Source: Tetrahymena thermophila SB210 (taxonomy: Eukaryota; Ciliophora; Oligohymenophorea; Hymenostomatida; Tetrahymenidae). From it: a DNA stretch of 64,000 nucleotides. Under the pieces are notes generated by a model that had not been told where the DNA came from, did no database searches, and was given only the letters and a program-made list of their open reading frames with translations. The stretch covers positions 1-64,000 of the forward strand of contig NW_002476302.1 of assembly GCF_000189635.1 (NCBI RefSeq), read 5' to 3'. A program made the position numbers and the translations under genes. Numbering within the stretch: position 1 is the first letter of the stretch; every line of letters starts with the position of its first letter. Positions 11,101-26,724 of this stretch are shown one piece after another.

Positions 11101-14100
11101 TAAAATTTAATTAATTACAAATAAATAGATTTATCAAGATGTGTCAATGAGATTTTGGTTTTTTTGCATTAGAACATAAAAAAATGTCATCAAAGCACTT
11201 TTTTCACTAAAGGCAAACAGCAAAAAATTTGTAAATAAATCAAGATTTTTCCAAATAATAGAACTGGCTACTGGAAGAATAATAGAAAATTCAATTAAAA
11301 CAAAAGATAAATCAATGAAATATTCATACAGGTAGTTTATATTTAAAAAAAAAAATAGCTTACCTTTTTGTTTAGATAAAAAGATGCTGAGAAGGCAAGA
11401 CAATTTGAACTTTTTGAAAACATGGTGGCAAGTGAGGCAATTAAAAAGAATCTTAAAAAATTTTTATAAGAAACACTCAATTAAAAATAAGATATGATGC
11501 AGAAACTAATTGATGGATATGAAAGCTTTGATGATTTATTTAAATCTGCCTTAGATTTACTAAAGAATATAGAAAAATTAGAAAATTTATTAAGAAATGA
11601 AATTTCATATAGAAAAGATAACATAGAATATCTACGTTTATTATCCATATTAAAAATAAGGCTTTTGAATGATCCTATTTCATGTAAAGAGCTAGATAAG
11701 AAAATTATTGAGATTAATGACAGAGATAAGTTTTAGGATGAAAACACTGTTAATTCTTTGAATATTTTAAAGGGTAAATAAATATTAAATATTTTAGAAA
11801 TTAAGCTAAATTATATTATATTTTATTTTATAAAAGGTAATGTCGTTTCTATGATTAGCGGATTCAGCACAGCTATAGCTTCAATATTAGCTTTTTCAGA
11901 AAGTTCTCCAAGTTTTTTTGGATATAAAAAAAGTGAATTTGAAACATTATCTTCATTAAATGATTTGATCCCTGAGTGTATAGCAGTGTGGCATGATAAT
12001 TATATGATTAGATTAGTAGAAACAGGTGTTTCAAAAATTATCAGAAGATATAGAGTAGCTATAGCCAAAAATAAAGGTAAATTTTAATTATTTTCTAAAA
12101 CAAATCAAATGAATTCCTTTTCTAAAAAAGATAAAATTTCTAAAAAAAGTTAATTTACTAAAATTATTATAAAAATGATTATTTTTTTAAATAATATGAT
12201 GTAAAAAGAATATAAATATTTTTTTTATTTAAAATGAATGATAAATATTTTTTTAATTATTCAAATATTTTTTAAAAATTAAATGATAAATTAAAAATAA
12301 ATTCTTTTAATTTGGTTTCATTAAGAAATTAAATGAAGAAATTAGATTTAGAAATATTGCCTTATATATTTGTTTTTATGAAATATTTTAAAGAACAAAA
12401 TAAAATAAATTAATCATGAGGTGTTTCTTCATCATTAAAATTTTATCTTTTATTTTATAAATAATATTCATACTGTATTCTAATATTAATATTTTTCTAA
12501 AATAGAGGGATTTATGTTTCCAATTAATATTTATGTAAACTATTTCTGGCATATAAATTATGACTTTTGCTTCTCTGCTTTGATGCTTAAACTGAAGACT
12601 AACAGCCAGTTTGTATTAGTGGATCCTAAGGGAATTATTAAAGATATGAGTGCAAACTTTTATAAGTTCTTCTCAGAGCTTTATCCTAGATAAATTGATA
12701 TAAATGTACTTACTGGTTCAAATATAAGTCTAATAATACCAAAATTATAAGAAGTATTTGATTCCTATGAAACTAGTTAATCCTAAAATGCTAAATTCGA
12801 AGTTAATTTACCTAGAAGTAATTAATTTATTTCAAAATAAAAAATATTTCTTTTAATATTACTTATAAAAATTAGAATTAAACCAATTTCTGAAAGATTA
12901 TAAATCTCTTTAAAAGAATAATTAAGCTTTTAATAATCCTACATAAGTATAATCTAATAGTAATAGAGAATCTGAAAATGAGAATTCCAAAGTTTCGATT
13001 ACTGAATTCATTACTCAGTCGTCTAAAAACTATGGAATGCATTATTTGACTTTTGAAGCAATTTGTTCGATAAAATAAGAAAATATTCCATTTTATAATG
13101 GAGGAGCGCTTATACTTTATTTAATTGAAATACAAAGTTACACTCCTATTAATCCTTATGCAAGCACAGCTTCTTAACCAATGTCGAGTAAACCAAATTT
13201 AATGAACTAATAAACCTTAGGAGATTCTATGTCTTCAACTTAGTAGATATAGATTAGAGGATAAAAAGATAAAAATGGGAAAAAAATAGACAATGATAAA
13301 AAGAATGATATAAAATTTGAACTTGATGGATCAAACTTAAATGATGACTATATATTTTCAAATATCGGTGCTGGAGGATCTGCAACACCTTTTCAGTTTT
13401 AAAATGACGGCAGGGTATTAGAAGCTCCGTTTATAGGAGTTAGAAAATACGATTAGGAAATGTAGGTACAAGACATGGATTAGGATTTGAATAATTTAGA
13501 TATTATGAAAATTAATAAAATACAATAAATAAACCACACTCACTTTTTGACTACTTCTTAAGATGATCTTTAAGATTTTTCTCCAGCTAATTATTCAATT
13601 CCTCAGATGAAATCAAACACAATCTAACTAACTGAAAACAACGAAGAATAAGCAAAAAGCAATTAAAATGGTTAGCATTTAACTATTCATTAAACTATTG
13701 AAAAAGATACGAAAACAAGTAGCAGTAGTGATCCTATTGCAGGGATTAATACTCCTTACAATTAATTATTATAAACTGGAAGTATGGATTAATTATAAGG
13801 AAATTCATTCTTAATTTATACATAAAATAATTTTGATTTGCTTAATGATACTCAACTGCATTTAAACTAAACACTTGAAACAAATTTAATGACTCCCAAA
13901 AATAATTAAATACCTCAAGCAAGTGAAATAAATGTGACTCAATCATACAATCAAAATATATCTATTCCTTCAGACTCTAAATAAAACAAAGAAAGTAAAA
14001 AAATTAATTCCTAAAATTTGCCTGCTAACTCAACTGACAAATACAAAGGAGCTACAGTTAACTTTAATTATAATGGCATTAAAAAAGAAGGCTAGATAAA

Positions 14101-16477
14101 TTAAATTCCTGAAGAAATTCTACCATTTGAGGGCACTTCTCACCATACTGAGGAGCTTTCTTAAAGATTTAAGGAGCTTTCAAAAAAGAGTGGAACAATT
14201 ATAACTTTCACAAATTAACTAACAAAATCTGACGGAGAGAAAGAGGATGACTTAAATGTATCATCTTCTGAAGAGGAAAATGTAAATAAAAAAGGATGGT
14301 AATAACTTTCAAAATTTATTCAATATATAACAATAATTTATTTTTAATTAAGGGAAGACGACATCCACTAGTAAAACAGTATTTCTTCTAAAGGAAACAG
14401 AAGCACATACAATATAGTAAAACAAATTCATGCAATGGCAAATGAAAAGAGAATGCCTGGGTTTTTGATGGCACTGTACTGTTCTTATACTACACAATGG
14501 GCGCTATTTATTTTGCTTAGCTTGATAACTTTCATAAATATTTACAATTAATTACAAAATTATAAAGTTGTAATTAATGATCTTTAGTTTAGTTCTTCTT
14601 TTATGATTCCACTTTCCTTTATTTCTCTAAGTGGAAACTATATAGGTCTCTCCAATTCTAATATTATAACAACTTCTAACTCCAATAATTAAAATTTCTT
14701 TTTCTCTAATCTTAATTAATCATTCAATATTACAAAGCAGCAAATGAACAACTTAACTTTCGATGAACTCATTTATAGTTACCAAAACTTTTTATTGGAA
14801 TAGCAGATTTAACTAAAATTAATAACATCTAATATATAGTTTTAGAATAATATTATCATGTACGAAACTCTCTCAAGCATTGTTGAAATGTCTTTCGAGT
14901 TCATTTAAAATTAAAATGCAATATTTGAAAATTCTACTCTCCTTTACACCATATAATAAAATTATGATAATTTGAACAGCCAGTTTGATAATTTGGACAA
15001 ACTCTATGCTGAGGAATTAGAAAATGTAAGATCAAACTTAGAAAGTATAAATTTATAAATTTTAATAATTTCTATCCTTATGCTTGTAATATTCTCAGCT
15101 TTGATTGTGCCACCATTTAAAAAGTACAGAGATCAAGTACTTAGAATCCTAAAAACTATTTCAAGAATAACAGAAGAAGAGGCTATAAATGAAATCCTAC
15201 ATATCAAACAAGCTAGTAAGCTTTTAGATAGTGAAAACGAAGGTATAAAAAAAAATCTTTTTATCTTAAAACTTATATTTTTATTAATACAAGAAAACAC
15301 ATGAAAGTTAATTTAATCAAAAATTTATTTAAATAAATAAAACAGAATATTTGATTACTAGATTCGGAGAACTTTAGTAGAAAGAAGACGAGTAAGATGA
15401 AATGGCTAGGTAGCTAGAAAGTAAGCACATCTCTACTACTAACATAAAGAGCATGAGGAAGAGTTAATAGAAAAAAGAAAAACCTAAAACTTATTCTAGC
15501 GTTTACCTTAACGATAGAGTAAAAAGCAACAAACTCAGCTTTTGGCTTGTATTTATCATAATTTTTGTTTTGTTTATGTGCTCTTGCGTATTTTTATCGG
15601 TAAATTTAAATTTTAAATTAAGTTATGTAGGAATTAATCATCCTTAATTAAAATTTAGGTATATTTTGTATTGAGAAATTTCCTTGATACTTTTAGTAAG
15701 CCTATTTAAGACTAACTCGGTTTCTCAAGATCCATTCGATATTATGGGTCAATGTCTTTCTCGAAGAACATGAATCTAATTTCATAATCTATCTAACAAT
15801 ACAAAACATTGAACTAAAACTATAATAACTTTTATGCTATGGATTAAAATATATTGAATAAGATGCAGGATGATGGCGTTTCAATAGCTAGTTCTTTTTT
15901 GCTAGGAGAATTCTTATAAATGGGAATAAACAGCTCATAAACTAATGAATTGAAAAATTTCCTTTAGTCAATTAACAATGGTAATACATGCTAGTTGTTT
16001 TCAAGCATTTTAAATCCAGTAGAGATGAATGTCTGTCTAACAGCATCTAATGGATTAATAAATATCGGTTTAAAAAATGCTATCACTTAGTCTATCAATT
16101 AAGTTAGCGATTTCACAAACTGGAGCAATAAGATTAGTTACTAATATCTCATGACTCAAACTTATGTGCAAGAAATCTAAGTACAAGAGTTAGTAATGAA
16201 GATGTTCATAAACATCATGGAGAGAATAGGCAAAGACAATTGTAAAATAATAGATAATTATGCGTATACTATCTTGCTCATTTATTTACTAGGAGGCATC
16301 TTAATTACAATTTTATTTTTAGCAATCTCTGTTTATAGTTTATTAAATACTTTAAAAAATTTCACTTATCTCAGAATGGCCATCTATTTAATACCCTTTA
16401 AAAGGCTCTCTGAAGACAGCAATACACGTTTCCTTTTAAAAAAATTCATGGAGTTTCAGTCTAATTGTCTTTGTTGA
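8123..16477 (+). CDS. Large multi-pass membrane protein with PAS-like domain (TmcB-like ciliate family)
   Basis: Begins MRALTKQKSTKSF; exon 1 (8123-8300) joins in phase to 9355 across a 1054-bp intron. From 9355 comes a K/E/Q-rich segment, then about seven hydrophobic segments (VYFFQLFSISVSS ... GLIVILVICIIDSIFFYCAW ... FLVFIFILFSYP). Later exons are 11359-11773, 11837-12076, 12506-12817, 12876-14298, 14353-15242, 15346-15658 and 15697-16477, all phase-consistent, ending at TGA 16475-16477. The PAS-like core spans 11837-12817 (FFGYKKSEF, SLNDLIPECIAVWHDNY, then FVLVDPKGIIKDM). A Gln/Asn-rich low-complexity region follows. C-terminal membrane segments include ALFILLSLITFINI, ILIISILMLVIFSALIV, WLVFIIIFVLFMC and ILLIYLLGGILI. 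This layout matches the expanded ciliate TmcB-like PAS/transmembrane family, probably sensory or signalling. Exons between about 10780 and 11358 are unresolved. Confidence 0.82.
8301..9354 (+). other. Unusually long first intron of the TmcB-like gene
   Basis: GTATCT donor at 8301 and ATAG acceptor at 9353-9354; both sides are phase 1 and both encode K/E/Q-rich helix, so the join is coherent. At 1054 bp it is about ten times the usual intron here. I see no coding frame or RNA motif inside it. It includes a short TAAATAAACAAAC simple repeat near 9210-9238. Confidence 0.6.
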
Positions 16478-17348
16478 AAAATATCAAAAAAAATTTACCT
16501 TAAACTAAATCCTAAGAAAAATCTTACCTTAAATTTAATATTAAAAAATAAAAAAATCAAAATCTTTCACATATGTATGTATATATATATTAAATAAAGC
16601 TTATATAATTTATTAATTGTGATTTTTCCCAGATATAATTTAAATTTTTTTCATTGCTTTTTAAGAGTTTTCAGCATTGTTTTTTACTTAAAATATTTTT
16701 GTCATTTTTTATAAATGTTTATGAGCATTGGTTTTATATGCGAAGTTTTTGCTAATTAGTAATATTATTTCCTTTAAATTTATTATTAATTAAAATAGAT
16801 TATGTTTTTTCGCCTGTTTTGAAAAAAGCAAAATTATATTTTAAACTAAATATTAAGATATATATTAAATTTAAGAATTAAAAAGAAATCAATTATTTAA
16901 TTACACATTTATATGTTAACTTAAGTAATTTATTCATTTGTATTTTTTCCAGAAATAATTTAAATTTTTTTAATTACTTTTTTAGAGTTTTGAGTACTAC
17001 TTTTATACTTAAGATATTGATTTATCTTCTTTTAAAAATATTTAAGAATAATTTAAATACTATCTTTATGTTAATATCTTTTTAATTAGCCATAATAATT
17101 TATATTTTAGACTTAATATTCATTAAAATTCATAAGAAATGAATGCCTGACCAGATAAAAAAGCTTTACTGATTAAGATTATAAATACAAATCTTTTATA
17201 GATTATTTGAATGAGATAATTAAACTTTGATAATACTTGTTTATCGATCTATATTTTTGCCTTTTTATAGTTATCAAATAGTTGTTCAAGAATTAATTTA
17301 TCAAAGTATTAATTTTTATTAAAAAATATTGGTAATTAAACAAAAGAA
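16478..17348. other. Intergenic, AT-rich, no gene seen
   Basis: Between two plus-strand genes. It holds an imperfect internal similarity: the stretches near 16620-16700 and 16930-17010 share TTTTTCCAGA(T/A)ATAATTTAAATTTTTTT-type blocks. No supported gene. Confidence 0.45.
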
Positions 17349-19057
17349 ATGAGAGTAATCAGAAACTTTTTGAAAATAATTTTGCTCGGCATATTCTGTT
17401 TTAATAAATTAACATAAGGTAAATAAACACGCCTCGCTTTTTAGAATAATTCAATTACTTTTTTAAACTTAAAGGTGCTTATTTAATACAAGATTTTATA
17501 AATTTTGATGAGAAGAATTGTTAGTAGTTTGAAGGATATTAAGGGAAAACTATAGGCTGTACAATGTAAGGATCAATTGGTAAACCTGCTTAAGGACAAG
17601 TTTTTCTATTCGTCTTGTACAATCCTGTATATTATTTAACTTTTAGACTCCAATAACAGTATATTATTATTATTTTAAATAGCTTTAATACTCTGTAGTA
17701 GATACTAATCTTGTTATAAATTCTTAATGCACAAGATTGAGTTAATGCCCTTATGCTGTAAATGCTCCAAGCTCAGGCAAAAACTTTTATAATTAAAAAA
17801 AATCTATTACTTATTAAGTAGAAGGAGGAGATTATGAATATGTATGTTTGATTTTAAATTCTATTATATATTTTTTAATTTCTTTTTATAATAAGATCGT
17901 TTATGACAGTCCTTATATGCAAGGAAAGTACTCTTCAGATATCATTAAACTTTCATCAAATAATGAGTTTATAAATATGAAATTTCTATCACTCAGCAAC
18001 TTCGGATTAACTTTATATGTAATATAATTGTTTGATAAATAGAGTAATTTAAAATATAAATTATTTAATTGTTTATCTTATAAATAAAGATAGCTGATGG
18101 AGTAATTAATCTATCTAGAGGTAACTCAGATAATATATTTGTAGAAGGTTATAATCAATAGAAGCTAATTGTAATTTAAAAGATTAATTTGATAATAATT
18201 AGACTAATATTTTATAAATAATAAAAATCTAGAGTCCAAAATTCATGTTTGGAGTAAAGTCTGGCAGTTTTGGACTTATGTTTAACAGAGATTTTAATTT
18301 CGAAAGTTCACCATCTATTAAAACATATTCGAATGATTAATGGGTACATTCTTTCTGATTTATAATTAAATATTCACTCATATAATCTAAAAAAAATAGA
18401 ATCTATAAGTTGCAGGAATTCGTTTTGGAGATGATGATGTGATAGCAGCCACTCACTTTTAAACCATTAGTTTGAATACACTTTAAAATATATATGTCCC
18501 ATACAGTAATTAAATTAATTAAAAAAGATAAAATTAATTAATTTATATTTAAAAACAACAGGTCTTGCTCAATATATCTAAAGCAAATACCCTTAATATT
18601 ACTCAAATAATGAATATTGGTCAATTAAAAACTGTTTTGCATGTAGCTGTTTAGTTGATTTCCCTGATATTGTTATATATACTTCTGAATATGCAATAAC
18701 TTTTAAAATGGCAGACTTAACATATATAAGTGGTTTAGCCTGCAACATGTATATTTCAAGCACTAATTTTATATTTGGAATGTAATAATTAATCGATCTA
18801 GGAGTCCTTTTCAATCCATTAGAAGGCTCTGTTTAAATGATATACAAGTAAATTTTTTATTTTATGCAAAAAATTAGCTTTATTTTAAAAATATATCTAG
18901 CTCTAATACGATGATACATCCATCTATATCTAACCTTTATGTTATAATGACCTTAGCTTCTATTTCATTATTTTTGCTGATTTTAGTTTTATTATACTTT
19001 GAAATTAAGTTAATCACTATTAAGGACGAATTTGATTTTTTTAAAAAAATAATGTGA
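17349..19057 (+). CDS. Secreted/type I membrane surface protein, unknown function
   Basis: ATG 17349 opens a signal peptide (MRVIRNFLKIILLGIFCFN). Supported exons: 17349-17418, 17475-17626, 17683-17841, 17896-18018 and one starting at 18090, all phase-consistent. Further exons between 18090 and about 18850 read in part as SPKFMFGVKSGSFGLMF, VAGIRFGDDDVIAATHFQ and YWSIKNCFACSCLVDF. The last exon encodes a single C-terminal membrane span (LASISLFLLILVLLYFEI) and a short charged cytoplasmic tail, ending at TGA 19055-19057. Cysteines occur in pairs in the ectodomain (CTRLSQCPYAV). The layout suits a ciliate surface or secreted type I protein. I cannot name the family. Exact exon joins after 18150 are not resolved. 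Confidence 0.75.
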
Positions 19058-20585
19058 AAGCATTAATAACAAAAAAAATTTTAAATAAATAATTATTAAT
19101 GTAACAAAGATTAAAAATAAAATATTTCAGGACTATAAAATAATTACTTAACTTAAAAATTAAAGAATGAAGTATTATTATTTTTAAGTTTTACAAAATA
19201 AAACTTCTAATTATTTAATAAATAATATTTAATTATGTTTTAAATATTCTAGTAGACTTTATTTATATTTATAAATGTATATCAATCAGACAGAGCTAAT
19301 ATTAAATAATAAATAAAATTAAAATTTACATAAAATTTGTTGATCTAAATAATAATTATTTTTTCAAATCTCTTTATTTTAAATTAATTTTTTTTTCAAA
19401 AATTATTTTTATAATTTTTAAAAATTTTAACACCTTAATTTTAATTGTAGTTAATGATTATTTTTTATTCAATAATCAAAAAGAGAAAATATTGTTTTCT
19501 TTAATAAAATTGAAAAATTAATGAAATTATTTGTATTAATTTTTGCTTAAATATAGTTAATCTTGAGTGTAAAATAATTTATTTTTTGCCATAAATTTAT
19601 TATTTTCATAATTGAAAAAAAATGTTCTGAATTCTATTTGTTTCTTTTTTTCTCAATTTGAAAATCATTTGTAAATTTTTAAATTTAAAGTAAAAATATT
19701 TTTTGCATAAAAATTAATAGGCATTTGATTTATATCAGATCACAGTTAGCATAATAGTTCGGTATGATAAACTTAGATATATAAATACAAAAAAACATTA
19801 AAACTAATTGACTAATATTAATTTTTTTATATAATCTTATTGAAATTCTGCCATAATAATGTAGCCAATCTATCAGCAGAATATCATTAGGTAAGCTTCA
19901 TTACAAATATTATGAAAATTTAATAGATTTTATTTTTATTTTGAAGAAATTGAAAAATTGGGAGTTTTTTAATTCATATTTAAGAAACTATACAAATTAA
20001 ATAGGATTGCTGTCTAAAATATTTAGTTAAAAAATGGTTTTAATTTGTACATTTATTTTTTTGAATTTAATAGAATCCAAAAGATATCATTTAAAAAGCA
20101 GTACAAAGAAGATATTAAATTTTTGAGTTTTAAATACAATCACAAACAAAATATAATTCTGATAAATTTTGTTGGGTTACATAATGTAAATAATTAATAT
20201 ATTTTTGTTTAACCATTTATTTAAAACGAAAATCGAATAAATAAATCTGAGGCATCAAATTAGAGTCTAATAATTTATCAAATTTGAGATAATTTTAAAT
20301 AATTTTAAATGCTATTTAATTAAGTCTACTACTAATTTATATTTATATTGCTTTAGACACATTAAATAAATTGAGTAAATTAATATCTTTAATTTTTGTG
20401 GAATCCTCATAGAATTTTAAAAGAACTTTTATTTCGAAATAGCTAGAAAGATTTATGAGGCATTTTTGTTTGTTTAAATACAATTGTATAAAGCATCTTA
20501 GTAATATATAATTTATGTAAAAATATATTATCTGACAAAATTAATTTTTGTAAAACAATTACTCTAAAATCTAAATTATTTATAA
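19058..20585. other. Intergenic, AT-rich, no gene seen
   Basis: About 1.5 kb of strongly AT-rich sequence upstream of the HemB gene. No frame with coherent protein-like composition and no tRNA-like GTTCGANNC arm in a suitable context were seen. Confidence 0.5.
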
Positions 20586-22020
<1,435 letters not shown>

Positions 22021-25000
22021 TAAGAATGATTAATTGTTGTTGACTAAATTATAACTTTTTAAAAATATAATCAATAAGTTGAAAGAAAACAAGCAAATTA
22101 ACAAAAAAAAAGCAAAAAGGCATTTTATTTTTTATAATATACTAAAAAAATTTTTGTTTATTTTTTGTTTATTCATTTTGATTTTGTAAGTAATTTTATT
22201 CAAAAAGATAAACAATTTCAACGCTTAGATTTATTTATGTTCCTATTCAAGTACTTGAATTTATATCTAAATATTTTGTATGCTTACTTAGTTATGATGT
22301 AAAATTTTAACTTTATCTTACGTTTTCTTATTTATTATATAATTATTTAATGGTAAATCATTAGTGTTTAAATTAAATAATACATTATCATTTTAAATTC
22401 AGGATTTTAATAGTTAACTTACAAATTTATCTAAATTTTATGTTTTATTCATATTTGTGTGTTTCAAACAATATTATGCATTCAAAATGTAAAAATAATT
22501 CTATTACCTTTTTTAAAAAAATGATAATTTTATATAAATACTACATGTATCGTAATTTTATTAGTTTCAAAGTTTTAACTGAACTAAAATGAAATCAATT
22601 TTATTATTTATAATCTTAAAATTTTAAATTATTTGAAAAAATAATAGCTTTCTATGAAAGATTATGAAGTTACAATATATAAATAGAATTTAAATTTGTT
22701 AACAATATCACACTCAAAAAAACAAAGCATTTTTTTATACTTTTAATTAACTGTAATGTAATTCGTTGTAGGTAAAAAATGTTATGTTTTTCTTTTCTCT
22801 TTTTATATTAAGTATAAAATTTTTAGATTGTAATCAGATTAAACGATTTAAGCTGGATTATTTATTTTGATTTTTTAATTTAGGTCAAAATGAATTAGAT
22901 TACACTGCACTTGAATTTATAATGAGAAGAAAAACCAATTATTTTAAGCCTGTTTATGGGAAAAAGAAAGAAATAGCATTTTGTAATTTTTTTTCAGATA
23001 AAATGATAGTGCTTATTCAAACTTCAAAAAATCAATCAAACAAACAAAGAAATAAATAAATAGATAGATAATAAATAAATAAGGTATTTTGTTATAGATA
23101 TTGTATTTTATTAATTTTTATTTGAAAAGAAATCAACAATTAATTAATTGATTTTTTTTTATATAAATTTGTTTAGGTTTCCCTTTTTAAAAAATAGTAG
23201 TTTGTATTGTTAACTTTACATTATTTTTTCAGATATTTACATTTACTTATATTATAAAGCATAGAATCATTTAATAGATTGGATATTTATTACTAGTTTT
23301 TTAGAAGATGTTGCATCATCATTATCAAGATAGATTTTATTATTATGTAATATATGACACTGAATCATCTTATATATTTTCTTAATTACTCTCACTAGAA
23401 ATATAACAGTATTTCAGAACCTTTTAGGTCATTTCATCTAAAACTATTTTTTTTTCTTTTTGCATGCTGAGACTAGTTTCTGATGCAAAACCTACTCTGA
23501 ACCAGATTATATGGCTGAAGACAAAATTAAACTTTGAATTTAGTTTTTTCTTTTTATAATATTTATCTAATAGCATATTATAAGGTCTTATAAATTAGAA
23601 ATATTTTTTTCGTTTGTTTACTCTTAGATATACTTGATATCCTCATCGAAAGTGGAGATTTCCTTAGGTTATAAATTTAAAACCTAAAACAAGCAAGTTC
23701 GAAGAATTTGAATTTCATTTTTAAAGCTCGTTATCTATTGAATTAAGGGATCGGCATCCATTGTTTGCTCCTTTTGTTTTTTTCGTAAGTTCTTACCATT
23801 TGCACAGCCCATTAGATGAATATTTTAATATATTATAAATAACTTTAATAATGTCTTTAGTAGCAGAAAATGGAAATGTATTTGTTTTGCTTTTTGTTTT
23901 TTTGAGCAAAATACTTTTAAATTATATAATTATTAATTATACTTTTCAATTATTTGAAAACAATTCACCTAAATAAATAAATAAAATTATGAATTTTTTT
24001 TGTTAATATTCTTACCTTCTTATCTAATTAATTATTTGAAAAACAAATAAAAAATTCTGATCATTTTTTAGGTGATTATTTCAATGATTTTGCTAATAAA
24101 TTTTTTTATATATTGCTTGAGATGATCAAATATATTACTTTTTTAAAGACTGTTAATTAAATTTATCGCTGACTTCTTTATTTGATACATATTGATAACT
24201 TATTTTGATATATTTATTACCCATTTGAAAAATATGCTGTATTATTCTTTTAGTAACAAAAACAGTTTACTAAAAATAATTTAGTTAAGGATCAAATTAC
24301 ATTAATTTTTTTATGTAGTTACTTTTTTTGCCAAGTATTTTTTAATCTACGCATTTTTCAATTTAAAATGCATTTAGTTACAATCAAAATAAAAGGTAAA
24401 AGTTAATTTAAAATTAAATGGTTAATTATGATTGCTCAAAATTGAGTGATATTTTAATTGTTTTACATTGATTTTTAAAAAAAGCTGAAAGACAAAAATT
24501 AAATTCTTACATTTATTTTTTATATAATTTATTACATTTAATTTAATTAATCTGATGTTACTCTCATACAATTTTACATTCAATATTTTTTTTGGAAATT
24601 CATGGCAATATTAAATGCTTGAATCATATTAATTATTTTTAAGAGTATCAAAAAAGGAAATCAAAAAAATTTACTAAAAATCTAAAACTCTTGCATTAAA
24701 TATATAATTCTAAATACAAATTAATAAGAACCAAAAGGTTAGAATCGCTTAACTTATGATTTCTCAATATTTAAATTTTTCTGATAAAATCATAATCAAT
24801 TTTTTTTTCATTTTGAGAAGTTTTTGAAAGTTGGTAAAAATAATTTGATCATTTTCTTTGCAAAGGAATGATAGAATAAAAAATATGTTAATCTATAAGT
24901 GATGAAAATTAAATAAAAAATTCATGTTATATAGTTTAATGCATGCATGTTGAATTTAGAAATTAGAAACTTAATTAAGAAAGTATAAATTTAAAAATTT

Positions 25001-26724
25001 TACTAAAGAGGAAAAACAGTAATTAGATACAAAGTAAATTTATATGATTTATTAAATTTAAAAAATTTAATTAATGTAAATAATGATATTTTTGTAAATT
25101 TAATACTTTATTCAATGTAAATTTAAAATACTATCTCTATTCAATTTTAGAAATAAAAATTTTATCTTTTTTAATTTTTATTTACCCAATTTCTTTCTGT
25201 TTGCTGATTAATTTCATTATTAGAAGATAATTATGTATTTTCCATAAATAATAGTTTATTATAGAAGTTGAGATAAAATTCTGCTTTATGTAACAAATAA
25301 ATAACTATATTTTAATGTTATTTCACACTTAAATGAAAAAAATTTAAATCTTAAGAGCGAGTATTAAGTTTAAAATGAGTTTTTTAGAAAATATTTTATT
25401 TTCAAGTATCTTATTTTTATATTTACATATTATATATCATATTTTTTTATACAAGAATCAATTAAAATTTGTCTTATTTTTAGAGTTAAAAATATTTAAA
25501 TCATATGAATATAATAAAAAAAAAATAACTTAGCCAAAAAAAGGTGTCACTCATTTAATTTCTATTTTTAGAAACTGCTTTTATATAAATTTTTAGAGTA
25601 AAATATTTATATAAAATTGATTATTTATAATTACTTTTTAATTTTATTCTATAAATATTAATTAATTTTTAATATTTTTATTAATATAATTTTTTACAGA
25701 TAATACTATTTAAGATCTTCATTTTTCAGCTGGTTTATTTATTAATTTTGATTTGATATTAGATTTGAATTAAGAATTATGCTTATATTTTAAATTTTCA
25801 TTATTATTACCTAAAATTTATTTTCTACATAAAAATTTTGTTAATTTTATATTATTTTCAATGTTGCAATTAATTTTAGTTAATACAAAAGATTTATTTA
25901 TTAATTAAATTAAAATTTTTTTCATAAATTATTATTAATAAATAGCATAAAATTTTAACTACTTAATGATTTATGTTCTGATAACAAAAATATCTTAATC
26001 TCTGTTGAATAATAAATATACTTTGATTATTAATTTCTAAACAATCAATATAATTAAATTTTCATTATGAAATATTTTAAAATTATTCAATAATATAAAA
26101 TTAGTAAGATTTAAAGTATTATTATTATTTTTAGTTATTTATTTTTAAGATTTTATTGTTATAAACTACTATATAATTTTAGATATAGATTGATATAAAT
26201 TATATATTAATTGAACAAAAATATTAGAAAAGTTATAAATATTAATATTAAGTATTAATTATTATAACTTAAGATTAAATTTCATAAAACTATTTTTGTA
26301 AATAAAATAAAAATTGAATTAGCGACTCTTTATGAATTTTTCTTAAAAATTACAATTTTGATGACTTTAGCTTATAAAAAATTAATAAATTTTATCCATT
26401 TTTGTAATTTTAAATCATAAATAGATTAAATAAATTGTTAAACTATTAAAATAATTAAATTTTCATTATCATGCATTTTAAAATTATATAAATTTATAAA
26501 ATAATTTTTATTTAAATTATTCAAAGATCTTTAGATTGTTTTATTTATAAGCTTTATAGTTAATTAATTAATTATTAATTACTATGAAATTTTTTGGCGC
26601 AATTATATGTAAATTAGAAATTAATTGTAGCAAAAAGATTGAAAGAAAATTCAATTTTAATAATATATATCAATAATAATAATAATAAATTAAAAAAAAA
26701 AAATAAGTATTTTTTTATATAGAA
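22021..26724. other. 4.7-kb gene-poor AT-rich region
   Basis: Very AT-rich (estimated well above 80%) with poly-A and poly-T runs, TTAATTAA-type palindromes and TAAATAAA simple repeats (23045-23090). Open stretches, such as 110 codons from about 23308, are expected by chance when only TGA stops. A slightly less AT-rich patch at 23400-23830 is the best place for a missed exon or RNA, but I cannot support one. It separates two plus-strand genes and contains the DNA polymerase delta promoter. Confidence 0.55.

Noticed and set aside
11134..11403. Minus-strand 89-codon hydrophobic frame
   Set aside because: Antisense to the unresolved intron/exon region of the TmcB-like gene; no independent support.
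23308..23638. 110-codon plus-strand frame ending in TGA
   Set aside because: With a single stop codon, frames of this length occur by chance in such AT-rich DNA; residues (His, Tyr, Phe runs) show no domain or conserved pattern.
23690..23765. GTTCGAA sequence resembling a tRNA T-arm
   Set aside because: No acceptor stem, anticodon arm or D-arm could be paired around it.
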